The translations under genes were made by a program, and so were the position numbers. Below, in pieces: positions 9,236 to 19,880 of a stretch of DNA of 33,066 nt. The notes under the pieces were generated by a model, which saw nothing but the letters and a program-made list of their open reading frames with translations, made no database searches and had not been told where the DNA came from. Source of the stretch: Monocercomonoides exilis (taxonomy: Eukaryota > Preaxostyla > Oxymonadida > Polymastigidae); assembly GCA_001643675.2 (NCBI GenBank), contig LSRY02000088.1, positions 2,501-35,566 of the forward strand, written 5' to 3'. Every line of letters starts with the position of its first letter. The stretch's first letter is position 1.

Positions 9236-10090
9236 TCTTATCATTCATTATTAGCCGATTTTGTTTGAATAATAGACATTTTTATTCCTCCTCAAATTTC
9301 AATCTGGAATATCTGGGTCATGTGAGACAATTATTCAACGCTAAAAATCATGGACATTTCGTTATAACTGCGTGAGAATTTTTTGATCAGGAATGTTTGC
9401 GTGATGCAAAAATTTCACTGTTGGACAATGAAAATGCGTATTTTGAATATACAATGTATGGTTATTTTTTCATGATTTTTTGGAGGTCGAACTTTACCTA
9501 TTCTGGAAAATATTGTATTTAGATAATTTTTATCATATAATGACGCGCAGACCGATTACTACCAGAATTCTCGGGAAATTTCATGAATATTATTGCTCAG
9601 GACAACTTAATTGTGCTTTATTTGCTATAAAAAACGGAAAGCAATTTCAACTATTCAAATTTGCTTATGAATGAAATTTTGATCAACTCGGAAAATAACT
9701 TTGACGCTGGTGCTCGGCCATTTCCCAGCCACTTGCTGTCATGCAGACTTTTCTGGATTCGATTAACGTATATACAAATAAAGTGTTCTTTATTTGGATT
9801 GAGGCTGCTGATTGTATAGTTATCTTTCGAAAAATGATGCAAAGTGTACTCTTCTGGAGGCGCGTAGACATCTAAGCTGAATGACATATGAACAAAGAAA
9901 ACTGCTAAAAAAGAAGTCTTTTGTATGTACAATCGTTTCTTCGTAAATTCTTCACAAATTTAGCCTCTTCCTGTTATCAATCGACATATCTGTACATTCA
10001 TACTCATCTAAAATTATCTTCTTAATTCCAATACATTTGCAACCTGCAATGAGAATTATTCTTCATTCTCCCGGGGAATTTTAAATCTGA
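9236..10090. other. AT-rich DNA with unassigned broken frames
   Basis: Protein-like text occurs on the minus strand (for example 9932-9651, containing KWLGNGRAPASKLFSE, and a stretch near 10050-9960 containing KIILDEYECTDMS) and on the plus strand (about 9540-9674). None extends past 95 codons and I recognise no family. These may be remnants of the same decayed element as 8888-9235, or chance. Confidence 0.3.
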
Positions 10091-10531
10091 AATGGAAGTG
10101 TTGCAAAAAAACGAAGGAAAATGAAGAGAAATGAAAACGAAGAATTAAAAACGAAGATATTTGAGGAATTGCAACTTTTTGCACAAGAAGCTTTCATATG
10201 TTCTGCAATTTCTGAACTTGAATAAAGGAAGAAAAAGGAAATGGACAGAAAGTACTACAAGCGCAACTTTAAAGAAGTTCGACAATTCATTCAACTACAG
10301 CATTGGTAGAAAGGCCTGTTGCTGTTTGACGGAGAAAATGAGTCATCGGCAATTTTTACGTTCATAAGAAAGCTTTTTCATGAATGTTAGACAGCTTTGA
10401 AAAAAGAAGTGAATAGTTTCTCATATGAAACTTCTCCAGGCTTGTGCGTTTTGATATTTGCTTGTGAATAATCATTTTATACAGCTGTCACTTTAAGATG
10501 TTTTGAATTTTCACGCTACACATGTTTTTGA
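10091..10531 (+). other. Frame interrupted only by TAA/TAG, protein-like
   Basis: From the TGA at 10088 to the next TGA at 10529 one frame is broken only by TAA (10223, 10469) and TAG (10307, 10388). From the ATG at 10121 it would give 136 residues if TAA/TAG were read as glutamine. The text is not low-complexity (for example KYYKRNFKEVRQF, then FTFIRKLFHEC). Some diplomonads and the oxymonad Streblomastix read TAR as Gln. The neighbouring 919-codon frame on the other strand contains many Gln codons and no TAR, so the host seems to use the standard code. Chance, a decayed gene, or sequence from a different-code source are all open. Confidence 0.25.
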
Positions 10532-10859
10532 TAACAAAAAATTTCATTTTTAATTATGGAGTAAAAATAATCATTTTTATCAGAATTTCTTTAATACATT
10601 GATTTTGTTTTCACATAAAATGAGTCGCTATTGAAAATACACTTTTTTGAAGAAAATTTCAACGTAATTTCCAACAATCTTCAAAAGAATTATTGAATTT
10701 ACGTCAAGCTTTTTACAATATTTGATCAAATTTAAAAAGAAAATCGACATGTTTTCGCAAATGACGCATAATCATATCAATCAGATAATTTGACAGCACA
10801 TCTTTCGATATGTTTTGCTCAAAATTGAAATTTTATTCACTTTTCAAACATTAAGTCAA
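10532..10859. other. Region beyond the coiled-coil gene stop
   Basis: This is the 3' flank of the minus-strand coiled-coil gene. Past its TAA the same frame meets only TAA codons for about 50 codons before a TGA near 10,700. The text there (for example NISKDVLSNYLIDMIMRHL) is protein-like, which is odd but not proof of readthrough. Confidence 0.3.
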
Positions 10860-13800
10860 TTAATCCTTTGTATCCAAAACGAACCGAACAGTTCCCTGTT
10901 TTTTTTGTGATTTACTTTGATTTGTCGTATCGAAGGATTGCTGCATGAAATTAGATTGCAAAGAAGATGTTGTTTGATCCAATGATAACGATGCATCTCC
11001 ACTTTTCAAATCTTCGGAATGGTCATATTCTTTGTTATGTTTTTGACTCGAAGTTTTTAAGGGAATCGCCTGGTCATCTTGTTGGTCCTCACAAAATGAA
11101 GCATATTCTTTGTTCCACTCAGCTTCATCAATACCAGACACCGCTAATAAATGCATTTTCTCATCCATTCTGAACTTCAAATCCATTTCAAGCATGTCAA
11201 TGCGTTTCCTCATTTCTGCTTCTTTTTCTATTGATTCCTTGTTCAGTCTCTGTAATTTTGTTAAAAGTTCTTTTTTTTCTTTCTCCAGATGCGCAATAGA
11301 CACATGCAAATCTTCAATAAGCCTATTTGACTCAGCACCAAAAGTTTCGTTTCTGAACTTTTGTTTCTCGCTATGCTCAAGTTCCCATGCTCGTTCTCCT
11401 CTTTCTTCTTTCTTCTTTGTCCATTCATCCAATTCTGTGATTTCTGCACTCAATTCGCTCATCATTTTTCTCAGTTCATTGTTCTCTTTTTCCATTTGTT
11501 CTGCTCTTAATTCGCATTCTTTCTTTTCTGAAAGTGCTGATTCAAACTGCTCCAAAACACTGTCCAGCTGATTTTCAAGTTTGTTTATTGAAAGCAATTT
11601 TTTTTCCATATCATCCTTAAGTGAAGCTATTTCGTTTTTGAATTGCTTTTCTCTTTCTAAATAATCCTTTTGCTTTGCATTCCATTTCAATCGTTCGTGT
11701 TCTGCTTTTTGTTCCTTATCTTTGCATAATGCTAATTTCTTCTTGTTATTATCAATTTCTGCCCAAAGATGAGCTTCCCGATTTAAATATCCTGATTCAT
11801 TCTCTTTTGCCATATCTAATGAACTCTGCATCTCCACAATCAAAAGGCAATATTGGTCTATTTCATCTTTCAACTGTTTGTGTTGCATCTTCAACTTCTC
11901 ATAGTCCTTCAAAAGTGCTGCGTGGCGTTGATCAGAGAAACTCTGTGTTCTTTCCTCTGCATTGACTTCTTGAGGCAACATATTATTTTTAAACTCTGCC
12001 TGGGCACAATCACTTTCTTGAACTTTTGATGTTCGAAAAGATGGTAAAGGAGATGGTGAAGGCGTTGACAGAAAAGAAGATGATGTGCTTTTATTGTGTT
12101 GTTGATGTGCTTGCAATGAGTTAGAAGGAGAATGAAATGGTTGGCTAACTGGCAAGTGATGAAGAGAAGATAATCCGTCAGGAGTTAAAAGTTGCTGAGC
12201 AGAAGAAAGAAAAGAGGATGGAAGTGTTGGTGTCACTTCAGCAATTGTAATGCCAGGTGATTGTGCGCCTAAAGGCGACATTGAATGAAGGGGTGTGGTT
12301 GGCGTGTGTGGCGATGTAGATGGCTTCCCGGAAGTTGAAAGATGACCTGATGAAGGAGTTTGAGAATCGAAATGGAAGTTCGTTGAAAAAGAAGTCTGAG
12401 AAGAAGAAAGAGGTTGAGGCTTCATTAACGATGATGCATTTGATGGAGTATTTAAACACGAATGAGGCGAAACAGAAGTTAAAGGAATTGAATTAGCTGA
12501 ATCTCTGATTGAAGATGGTGAACAAGAGTTGGCATTGAATTTTTCAATCAAAAACTCGACAACATCAGGTAATGAAGCATTTTCGCGAGAAATGCCAATT
12601 TGTGCAATTTTGGACCAGGCTGTTTCAACTTCATGAAGAGCGCTTTCTTCTTTCGTAATTTTGTGAGAAGCTTTTTCGCATTTGTTTGTAATCTGCTTTT
12701 CTTTGCATTCATGTTCATCTATTGCATTGCCATTTGTTCCTTTTAATCCCTGTTTCAATTCAAACATTTCTTTTTCAATTGCTTCTCTGCGTTCGACTTC
12801 CCTTTCCAATTCGTCTTCAACGGATCTTAATTGCTCTGTGCTTTCTGATAAAGCCGAATTGAGTGTAACAAGTTCCGTTAAAGCGTCGTTATCAAACTGC
12901 AGTGTTGCTATGCGCGAGATAATATCTTCACGTTCTAAATTCTGAATAAAATTGGCTGTGTGAGATTCAAATGCGTCAGAGTTAAAATGAAAATTTGATA
13001 AAAGTGGTGAAACTTCTTCGTTTTGATGATGTAACTTTTTGGTATTTTCAGAATCAGTAGCGGCTTGATCTAATGCTAAAGACAAAGGAAAAGATTCTTG
13101 TAATTTCATATGGTCTGTTGATGTTGCAGGGGTGACGAAAATTTCTCCTTTTCCTATATCTTTATCAGTTATATTCGTATTCCAAATAATGGTAGAGTTA
13201 TTTTGTCGATATTTTGATTGATTGTTATTCTGATTTAATTCTTCCTTTGAAAAACTCAACCCCTTTTCCATCTGATGATTTTTAAATACATCTGAATTGC
13301 TCAAATTCTTGTTAAAAATACTGTCATTCATTTGCATGAACTTGGCATATTTATCTCTTTCTAAAATGCATTGTTGCAGTCTTTGCTCAGCATTTTCCAA
13401 TTCGCTTCGCATTTGAATTGTCACTCCAACAATGTCATTTATTGCAGCCTCTTTCTCATCGTTCTTTTCTTGCTTCCATCGAAAAATTGCTTCATACAAA
13501 TTCGGGATGGTCGTTTCATCGCGAGAATCATTACATTCGCAATCAAAAAGAAGATTTTTAATGAGCATTTCTTCTTTTAAACGAGTTTCTTTCTCCTTTT
13601 CAAGAGTTTGGATTTTCATTTCTTTTCTTCAAGTTCTTGCAAATGTCTATTACAAGTGAAATTCAATTTTCTTTCACTTTCAGCTTTTGACACTTCAAGT
13701 TCATGGAGAGTGTTGTTCAATTTTGAGACAATTCATTTGTCTGAGTTCGAAGGGAAACTTTTTCTTGTTCATCTTCATTTTTCTCTTGTTCAAAAGCTTT

Positions 13801-14098
13801 AATGAACTCTTCAAGCTTTCGTTTTCTTCCTGGAGCATTTGGATTGCATTTAGCATTTGTTTCTCATTAGTATTCATTTCAAAAATAATACTTTTTCACG
13901 ATTAAGTTTTTCTAATGCGTGCTGAAGTGTTTCAATGGTACCGCCATCACTATTTTTGCGTTCTTTTTGAACCTTTGAAAGCTTATTTGAAAGTGCAATA
14001 GATAATTTTTCATAATACACTTTTTCTGAAGTCATATCTCTCAAATCCTCCTGAAGCAGTTCAATTTGTTGATGAACATATAATTCACTATTTTCCAT
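10860..14098 (-). CDS. Long coiled-coil protein with Ser/Pro-rich linker
   Basis: I do not recognise a specific family. The ATG at 14098 opens the first strong frame (MENSELYVHQQIELLQED); an upstream ATG at 14203 would add a short hydrophobic stretch that looks like 5' leader. The 3' 919 codons (13619-10860) are uninterrupted. They hold a first heptad-rich region (about residues 50-350 of that part), a Ser/Thr/Pro-rich low-complexity linker (about 375-555), a second long coiled coil (about 570-840) rich in Glu, Lys and Leu, and an acidic tail ending VRFVLDTKD. Between 13,910 and 13,620 four single-base losses in A/T runs break the frame, but the coiled-coil text continues across them. A cytoskeletal, centrosomal or tethering role is usual for such architecture but unproven. 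It is followed upstream by another minus-strand gene about 230 bases away. Confidence 0.75.
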
Positions 14099-14330
14099 CA
14101 ATCCAAACTTCGATTTAAATCGAAATCCAACAAAAACGCACAGAAAAAGAAATAATTTTTTAAACATTGATCTTCCCACTCTAAAAATGAAATATATCCA
14201 CAAAAATTTATGTGAAAATTAAAAGTAGAATATGTAGATTATAAAATAAGAAAATAATGAGAAATTAAAATTCAGCCAAATGTTAAATGAAATACACAAT
14301 TCCCTTCGAATAATCCACCTTTTGAAAAAA

Positions 14331-15890
14331 CTAATTTAAAATTCCAAAACGATTAATTTGAATAATACGATAAGCTTCCATTTGTTCTTCAATCTCAGAT
14401 GGCAAAACAACGTATCTGCATCCTTTCTCATCGGAGGATATCTTGAATACCTTTTGACCATTTTTATCTGTTCCTTGTTCGGTTGCTTTCCAACCTTCTG
14501 GGCATTCGATTTTGTATTTTTCTTTCCATTATCGATTCTCATCACAACTGTAATTACTCCATTTACATTTTTTGAACCATCATTAAAAGTGAATTTATGC
14601 TTGTATTCAATTTCTTTATTTAACGGCGAATCATCGATATTCATAAAGGGAAAAAGTGGAGTATGCATTAACGATGAAGATAATTCTCCAATAAGTGGAT
14701 CGTCAACAGGCATTGATGAATCCGCCATCATATCATTCTGAAAAAAAGATGAAGTTAACAATGAAAAAATTGATTCCTCAGGAGCAGCTATAGAAGATAA
14801 AGGATGATGGAATCGTTGAGAACGCTGTGCTAATAACGATTGAAATATATCTGTTAAATCATTAGCAGACGAAGAAGAAGAAAGCAAAGGATTATATAAC
14901 GATGAAGACAAAAATGAAGAGGAAGAAAATTGTGAATGATCATCATTTATGCCTAATTCAGATGATCTGCTTAACGTTTCAGATAATGAAACATATTTGT
15001 GTGTTCGTGCATCAGGGTCGATTGAAAGCTCAAGTTGAGCAAGTTTGCTGGCAAGAATCCCATACTCCTCATCGTAATAATTATCCTCACTTTCCAATTC
15101 ATATTGTCTAACTTTTTGATAAACTTGCTCGATTCCTTCTTTTGCTTTTTTTGAATAATTTTGAACACTGCCCTGACAATGTTCACTAGAATTACATGAA
15201 GCCACTGATCCAAAGACTTGAGTCTCTTGTGAAGTTGGTTCTCCATTCAATCTTTGATCTATTTTTTCATCAAATTTATCTAATATTGAATTGCCAGAAT
15301 CGTTAAAATCAGATGAAAAATGTGAACATAAACCTGAAACAGATTCTGATAGTAATCCGCTTTTTGATCCCTTTTCAACGCAAATATTCTGAGATAATAT
15401 GTTCTTATTGCTATTTGATTGATTATTGAATGAAGAATTAAAAATTTCATCAATGTTATGCTGAGAATTTGAAATCAGCGAATTAATTTCTTTATTAAAC
15501 TCTTTGTTCCTTTTAGATAATTCTGTTGAAATCCATTTATCGCTGCATTTTTCAAATATCACTTTTGTATTCAATTCATCCATCAATTGAAGAACTCCAT
15601 CGTATCCAATCTTATTATAAATTCTCTGCTCAATTGTTGATGTTTCCTCACCATTTGAATATGATCTGTAGTATTTTTCATCGTCATTAGGCTCATCAAG
15701 CTCTTGAATACTTAAAAAGAACGTCGTAACTCAGCTGCTTCGAATGGATGTAATTTAGATAACACTGTTTCTTGTTCCTGGATAAATGCTTCATCACTAT
15801 CATTTTCGTTTGTTCTTTACCAATTTATTGGATTCGGATGAAAATGCTGTATTTGCCTTATCGCTTATCTCCTTTTTTCATCATCATTTC
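14331..15890 (-). CDS. Unrecognised protein with acidic N-terminus and conserved-looking C-terminus
   Basis: About 520 residues spanning at least two one-base frame changes. The main frame is 15586-14530. Upstream, the frame containing LSKLHPFEAAELRRSF joins it if one T is restored in the run near 15,716. Downstream, restoring one A near 14,522 gives a C-terminus with YKIECPEGWKATEQG and EIEEQMEAYRIIQINRFGILN (two parts of one stretch), ending in TAG at 14331. This reads far better than the frame ending at 14336. The middle is Ser/Asn-rich and polar, with no membrane segment. No family recognised. The first exon is uncertain: the text near 15,900 looks like the inside of a coding exon after an intron acceptor, so the true start may be further upstream. 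Confidence 0.6.
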
Positions 15891-15972
15891 CGATTTTCTC
15901 TCTTGAAATCAAATATAAAACGAAAAACATTTTAATTCATTATTAATTTATTTTTATTCAAAATTAAAAATA

Positions 15973-16129
15973 TCAACAATTATTTTTATCAAACTGTTCG
16001 AGCATTTCTGGAATCACAAAAAATAATGCATAAGGATCAAATGATTATATCAATTTTTATCCTTCCTCAGAAAAATGGACTGACACATCAATCTTCACAA
16101 AACGCAAAACGAATACGAATTCATTTCAT
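15973..16129 (-). CDS. Possible small ORF or upstream exon
   Basis: From the ATG at 16129 to the TGA at 15973 the minus strand gives about 50 residues with protein-like text (FVLRFVKIDVSVHFSEEG, then DPYALFFVIPEMLEQF) if up to three single-base losses in short runs are allowed. It lies just upstream of the gene at 14331-15890, on the same strand, and may be its 5' exon; I could not find a frame-consistent splice to join them. No family recognised. Confidence 0.3.
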
Positions 16130-17174
16130 AAACATTAATTGTATTTCAGAAATTACAATTTATAAAGCAAGATCAAAAATGAATTTTTCATGATGATGTT
16201 TAAATTCCGTCATTTAATGTTACATGACTGTGAATTTTACATAAAAGTTGGATTTGTAAGTCACTTGATTGTCATTAATGAGAGATCATATTATAAGTGT
16301 GTTTATAATTTGAATATTAAACCAGAAACAGTCGACTTTTTGAAAGTCTTCAAAATCTTTCTTGAAGCGTTCCTAAATCTGGTAATATTAATATATGTGA
16401 TTGGGCACGGATTGAACTGAAAGTTATTCAAATCTGAATCTATTCAATTACTCACATTATTTTCAATTTTTTTAAATTAGTTATTCAAAGATTATTTGAT
16501 TAATGTGTTTTTAAATTCTGTTTTATAATTAATGTTTTCAGAAGCTGAATTTTTGAAAACAAAAATTTCAGTTTTGTCAAATCTGAAATTACCGAAATGT
16601 TATTGTTTTGATTATTGTTATCGTTCATATTTTTCTTTTTGGTTTTATCATCATTATTCAACCACATTCTGTATTTTTTTAATATTTTTTAAAATAAATT
16701 GTTTGAGATATGGAAAATTAATTGTTTTTAATTGAAACGAAAATTAAATATTTTCAAGAATTTGGAAAGAATCAACAAAAAGTGTAATATTTTCTAAAAA
16801 GTATTTGAAATTCTCTTTCGTTTGAAATGGATTAAAAGTATTTTACATGAAGGAGTGTTTTGAAAATGGATTATATTCAATTATCAAGGTAAAACATATT
16901 GTATTTATCGCTATGACATATTCTTGGAAGCCAATTAAAAATTTTAATTTATTTTGATTTTAATTCCTTTTTGTCGATTTAAGTTTTGATAAGCAACATA
17001 AATTTGAAATGACCTGAGGAAAGACTCAAAAACAGTCTTCATTTATGATTTCATTAAGTTAATTTCATCTGCATAATTACAAATTTGATATTTTTCAAAG
17101 AATAGCAAATAATAGCTTTTGAGCAATTTTATATAATCAAAAATAAGAGTTTAGATCAAATCGCAAATCATAAG
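16130..17174. other. AT-rich divergent intergenic region
   Basis: Lies between the minus-strand gene block and the plus-strand zinc-finger gene, so it should hold both 5' regions. No RNA gene, repeat or convincing frame seen; the longest plus frame (16190-16420) has no protein-like character beyond AT-rich composition. Confidence 0.4.
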
Positions 17175-17940
17175 ATGGCATCACTCGTTACACAGACGGC
17201 AAAAGAGGGAGATTGGTAGGGTTTCATCATATGATAAATATTTGCATTTTTCTTTTTTGGAAGGGTCTGCTCGAGATGTTCTGCAATTAATTATTCAACA
17301 AGGTTAGAAGTAAATTATACAGTTGGTCGTAAGATCTATTAAATTTTTAATTAACACAGAGTTGTATGTTATAAATGCTATACTCCAAGATTGATAAAGC
17401 CTGTTTTATCGTTTGGTCATCAAGGTTTTTGTTTTTTGTATATTTCTTTCTAAAGTTGTTTGAATATTTTCATTTCATTTTTAAATATAAACGCGGATTA
17501 TTAGATTGGACATGTCCAGGTATGAGTCTCCAATTTTTCCGATTCTTGCTTTGTTAAAAACATGTAAAACGTTAATATTTTGAAATCACAAAATAATTGT
17601 TGATAGTTTGCAAATATTTAAATTATGCTACAAGAACGGTCTGTAAGCAATGTCAAACCTTAAGAAGAGAAAATTTTGATACATTCGCAACACCCCAATT
17701 CGGAGGATTTATGAGAGGAGTCAGAGGAGGATTTAGGGGACGATTAAGAGGCGATTTCAGAGGAGGAGTAAATAGTGGATATGTTAGAGGGGGATTTACG
17801 ACTAGAGGAGGTAGAGGCGGTTTTTCCAGTGGGACAGCAAATTTTTTAATGAAATGAGAGAAGGTGACTGGATTTGTCCAATTTGCAAAGGACACAATTA
17901 TAATAAAAGATCAGATTGCTTCAGATGTCATACCGCTTAA
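17175..17940 (+). CDS. RanBP2-type zinc finger / RGG-box RNA-binding protein, five exons
   Basis: Exons 17175-17215, 17264-17302, 17360-17424, 17505-17519 and 17607-17940 join in frame to give about 164 residues. Three fingers fit W-x-C-x2-C-x3-N-x6-C-x2-C exactly: residues about 14-33 (DWVCSRCSAINYSTR...), 50-69 (DWTCPVCKYLN...) and 142-160 (DWICPICKGHN...). Between fingers two and three is an RGG/GRG-rich segment (about 90-125). This finger type binds single-stranded RNA in ZRANB2 and FUS-like proteins, so a role in splicing or mRNA handling is likely. The first finger is split by two introns and the second by two. One T must be restored in the T6 run at about 17,850 to keep frame into finger three. 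ATG 17175 is chosen because it opens directly into the first finger. The stop is TAA at 17938. Confidence 0.85.
17216..17263 (+). other. Intron 1 of the zinc-finger gene (48 bases)
   Basis: GTAGGG...TTGGAAG. Splicing joins GAT TG to G GTC TGC and completes the Trp and first Cys of finger one. Confidence 0.75.
17303..17359 (+). other. Intron 2 of the zinc-finger gene (57 bases)
   Basis: GTTAGA...AACACAG. Splicing restores the six-residue spacing before the second Cys pair of finger one. Confidence 0.75.
17425..17504 (+). other. Intron 3 of the zinc-finger gene (80 bases)
   Basis: GTTTTT...TTATTAG. Splicing joins CAA G to AT TGG and makes the Asp-Trp start of finger two. Confidence 0.75.
17520..17606 (+). 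other. Intron 4 of the zinc-finger gene (87 bases)
   Basis: GTATGA...TTGATAG. Splicing joins CCA G to TT TGC and completes the first Cys pair of finger two. Together with intron 3 it leaves a 15-base exon. Confidence 0.75.
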
Positions 17941-18221
17941 AATTAAATTTATCTCATTTAAGTGATTTTATGGATTATTGAAATATCATTTATTTCTATT
18001 TATTTATTCCTTTTCACTTTTAAGGGAAAAAATTTCATGAAACGAACAATTATCTGAATCAAAAATCAAGCTTTTCATTTTTACTTGATTTAAAGAAACC
18101 TTAATTCTATTCCAATGAAAAGCAAAGGTTAATATTTTGATTTGAAGTTGACATTGTATTTGAAAAGAAATTTTTGGATACCCATTATAAATTTTATTAT
18201 ATAAAGTGTTGCTGGTTAATT

Positions 18222-19880
18222 ATGAATTTTATTTTAAAACAAGTTATCTTCGTAGTTTTATTCTTTGGCATATGCTTTAAAAGTGAAAATATATGCAGGA
18301 AAAACGAATATGTTAATCAAGAATCTTCTTCAAACATTTTTCATTCCAGTTTAAATAATTTTCCACAAACGTGCTTTAAGCCGATAAGTTTTGCTTCACA
18401 TTATTTGCAAAATTATATCTATAAGACAGAGCTCCATAGCGCTTCAGTTTTTGTTTGCAATGCGTCATTAATCTTGGTTTCGATGAAATTAGTCTATCTT
18501 TCCGAGCAAACTTCGCTGAATGTTGATTTAAGATCACATCTGAAAATTATACATTGTCATATGCATTTCGGTACAAAACAGTTTAGCATAGATTTACGCG
18601 ATGGATTTTTATATTGCAATAATATTTCTGTATCATGTTATTCATCAAGTAAATTCATGTTTCCGATTGTTTCCAGTCCAGAAGTCATTTCTCCAACTCA
18701 ACCAACTTGCTCAATTACTCTTTGTTCGTCAATGTTTTCCTCTTTAATTTTGAAAGGAGGTCCATTACTTTCGTCTTCAACTGTTTCATCTGTAGAATTA
18801 TTTCAAACAATCTTCATCAATTTTACAAATACAAATTTTCGTTCAGAAAAGCAACCACTTTGTTTTTGCAATTCTTTGATTTCGAGTTGTTCTTTTGTTT
18901 CCACTCAAAACGTTTTCTATGGCGGAATTGTTCGATCAATTAATAATGATTTGTCTTCATTAATTTCTTTCAACAATTCATATTCCAATTGCAGTAGGAC
19001 TTTGCAGCTCGATCAAAATTTGATGACTCGAAAAATTAATCCGACTTCTCAAACTTTTGATCACGATTTGTGGAACGAGACGTTTGCAGAAGGACAACAA
19101 TCGAATTGGAGCACTGTTGATTCCAATGGAGGAGCAATTTCGCTTTACGCTCAAAAGAATACAGAAATTACTGTAACAAACTGCAATTTTTTGAAATGTG
19201 GAGCAAAATCAAGCGGAGGTGCGCTGTTTTGTTCTGATGGGAAACAATTTATCGTTGAAAATTCAACATTTGACAGTTGCTTTGCTCAAACAGTGTATGG
19301 AGGTGCAGTTTTTATGCATACTTTTAATCATTGCGCAAGAGTAAGTGGTTGTTCTTTAGAAATTGCAGTTCTTATGGATACGGTGGTTCACTGTATTTGT
19401 ATTTATCTGATCTTGCAATGCTTGAATGTATTCCATTTATTTTTGAAGATAAAAATCAAATGTGTATGATTGTACATTCCATCGCAGTTCTGTATCTACT
19501 ACACATGGTGGTGCACTTTGTATTCCATGTGGAGTTCATCTTTGCTTAATTTGCAGCATCCGGTTTACTAATTGCTCCGCCAACTCTCATGGGGTGGATT
19601 AAGGTATCGATACGATCAAAATAGTGGCAACAATGTTAAAGTTGGATTTTTCTTTTTTCACAATTGTCAATGCTTAACGTCAAATGTTGATTCAGGAGGA
19701 CACGATGTATGGTTTGATTGCCAATTTCAAAAGCAAAGTGAATCTCCTCTTGTTTCATCTTTTTCTACAAATGTCAATAATCAAAGAATCTGCTATGGAG
19801 ATCCAGTTTTATCTTTTCCAATGGATTGGGTAAATAATGGAACTGTTGCAAGGTTTATTTCTCACGACGGAACGAATGAA
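18222..19880 (+). other. N-terminal beta-helix segment of the giant protein
   Basis: Follows the signal peptide. Cys-rich rungs with GGAI, GGAL and GGAVF turns cluster at about 19,120-19,600. The segment lacks the Cys-Gly...Pro-Cys opener of later modules. Frame changes near 19,357, 19,458 and 19,590 are each repaired by one base added in a T, A or G run, and the rung pattern then continues unbroken. Confidence 0.7.

Noticed and set aside
10860-13619. Use of TAA/TAG as glutamine in this genome
   Set aside because: The 919-codon frame is rich in Gln, all CAA/CAG, with no TAR in 2.7 kb, so reassignment cannot be general here.
14336-14530. C-terminus of the 14331-15890 gene in the main frame
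   Set aside because: The alternative frame from about 14,522 gives a far more protein-like end; the main-frame end is a shifted shadow.
14902-15246. Two frames of 69 and 91 codons inside the unrecognised minus-strand gene
   Set aside because: They are alternative-frame shadows of a longer frame with clear coding character.
18174-18221. Earlier TTG start for the giant protein
   Set aside because: The ATG at 18222 opens directly into a good signal peptide; the extra residues would bury it.
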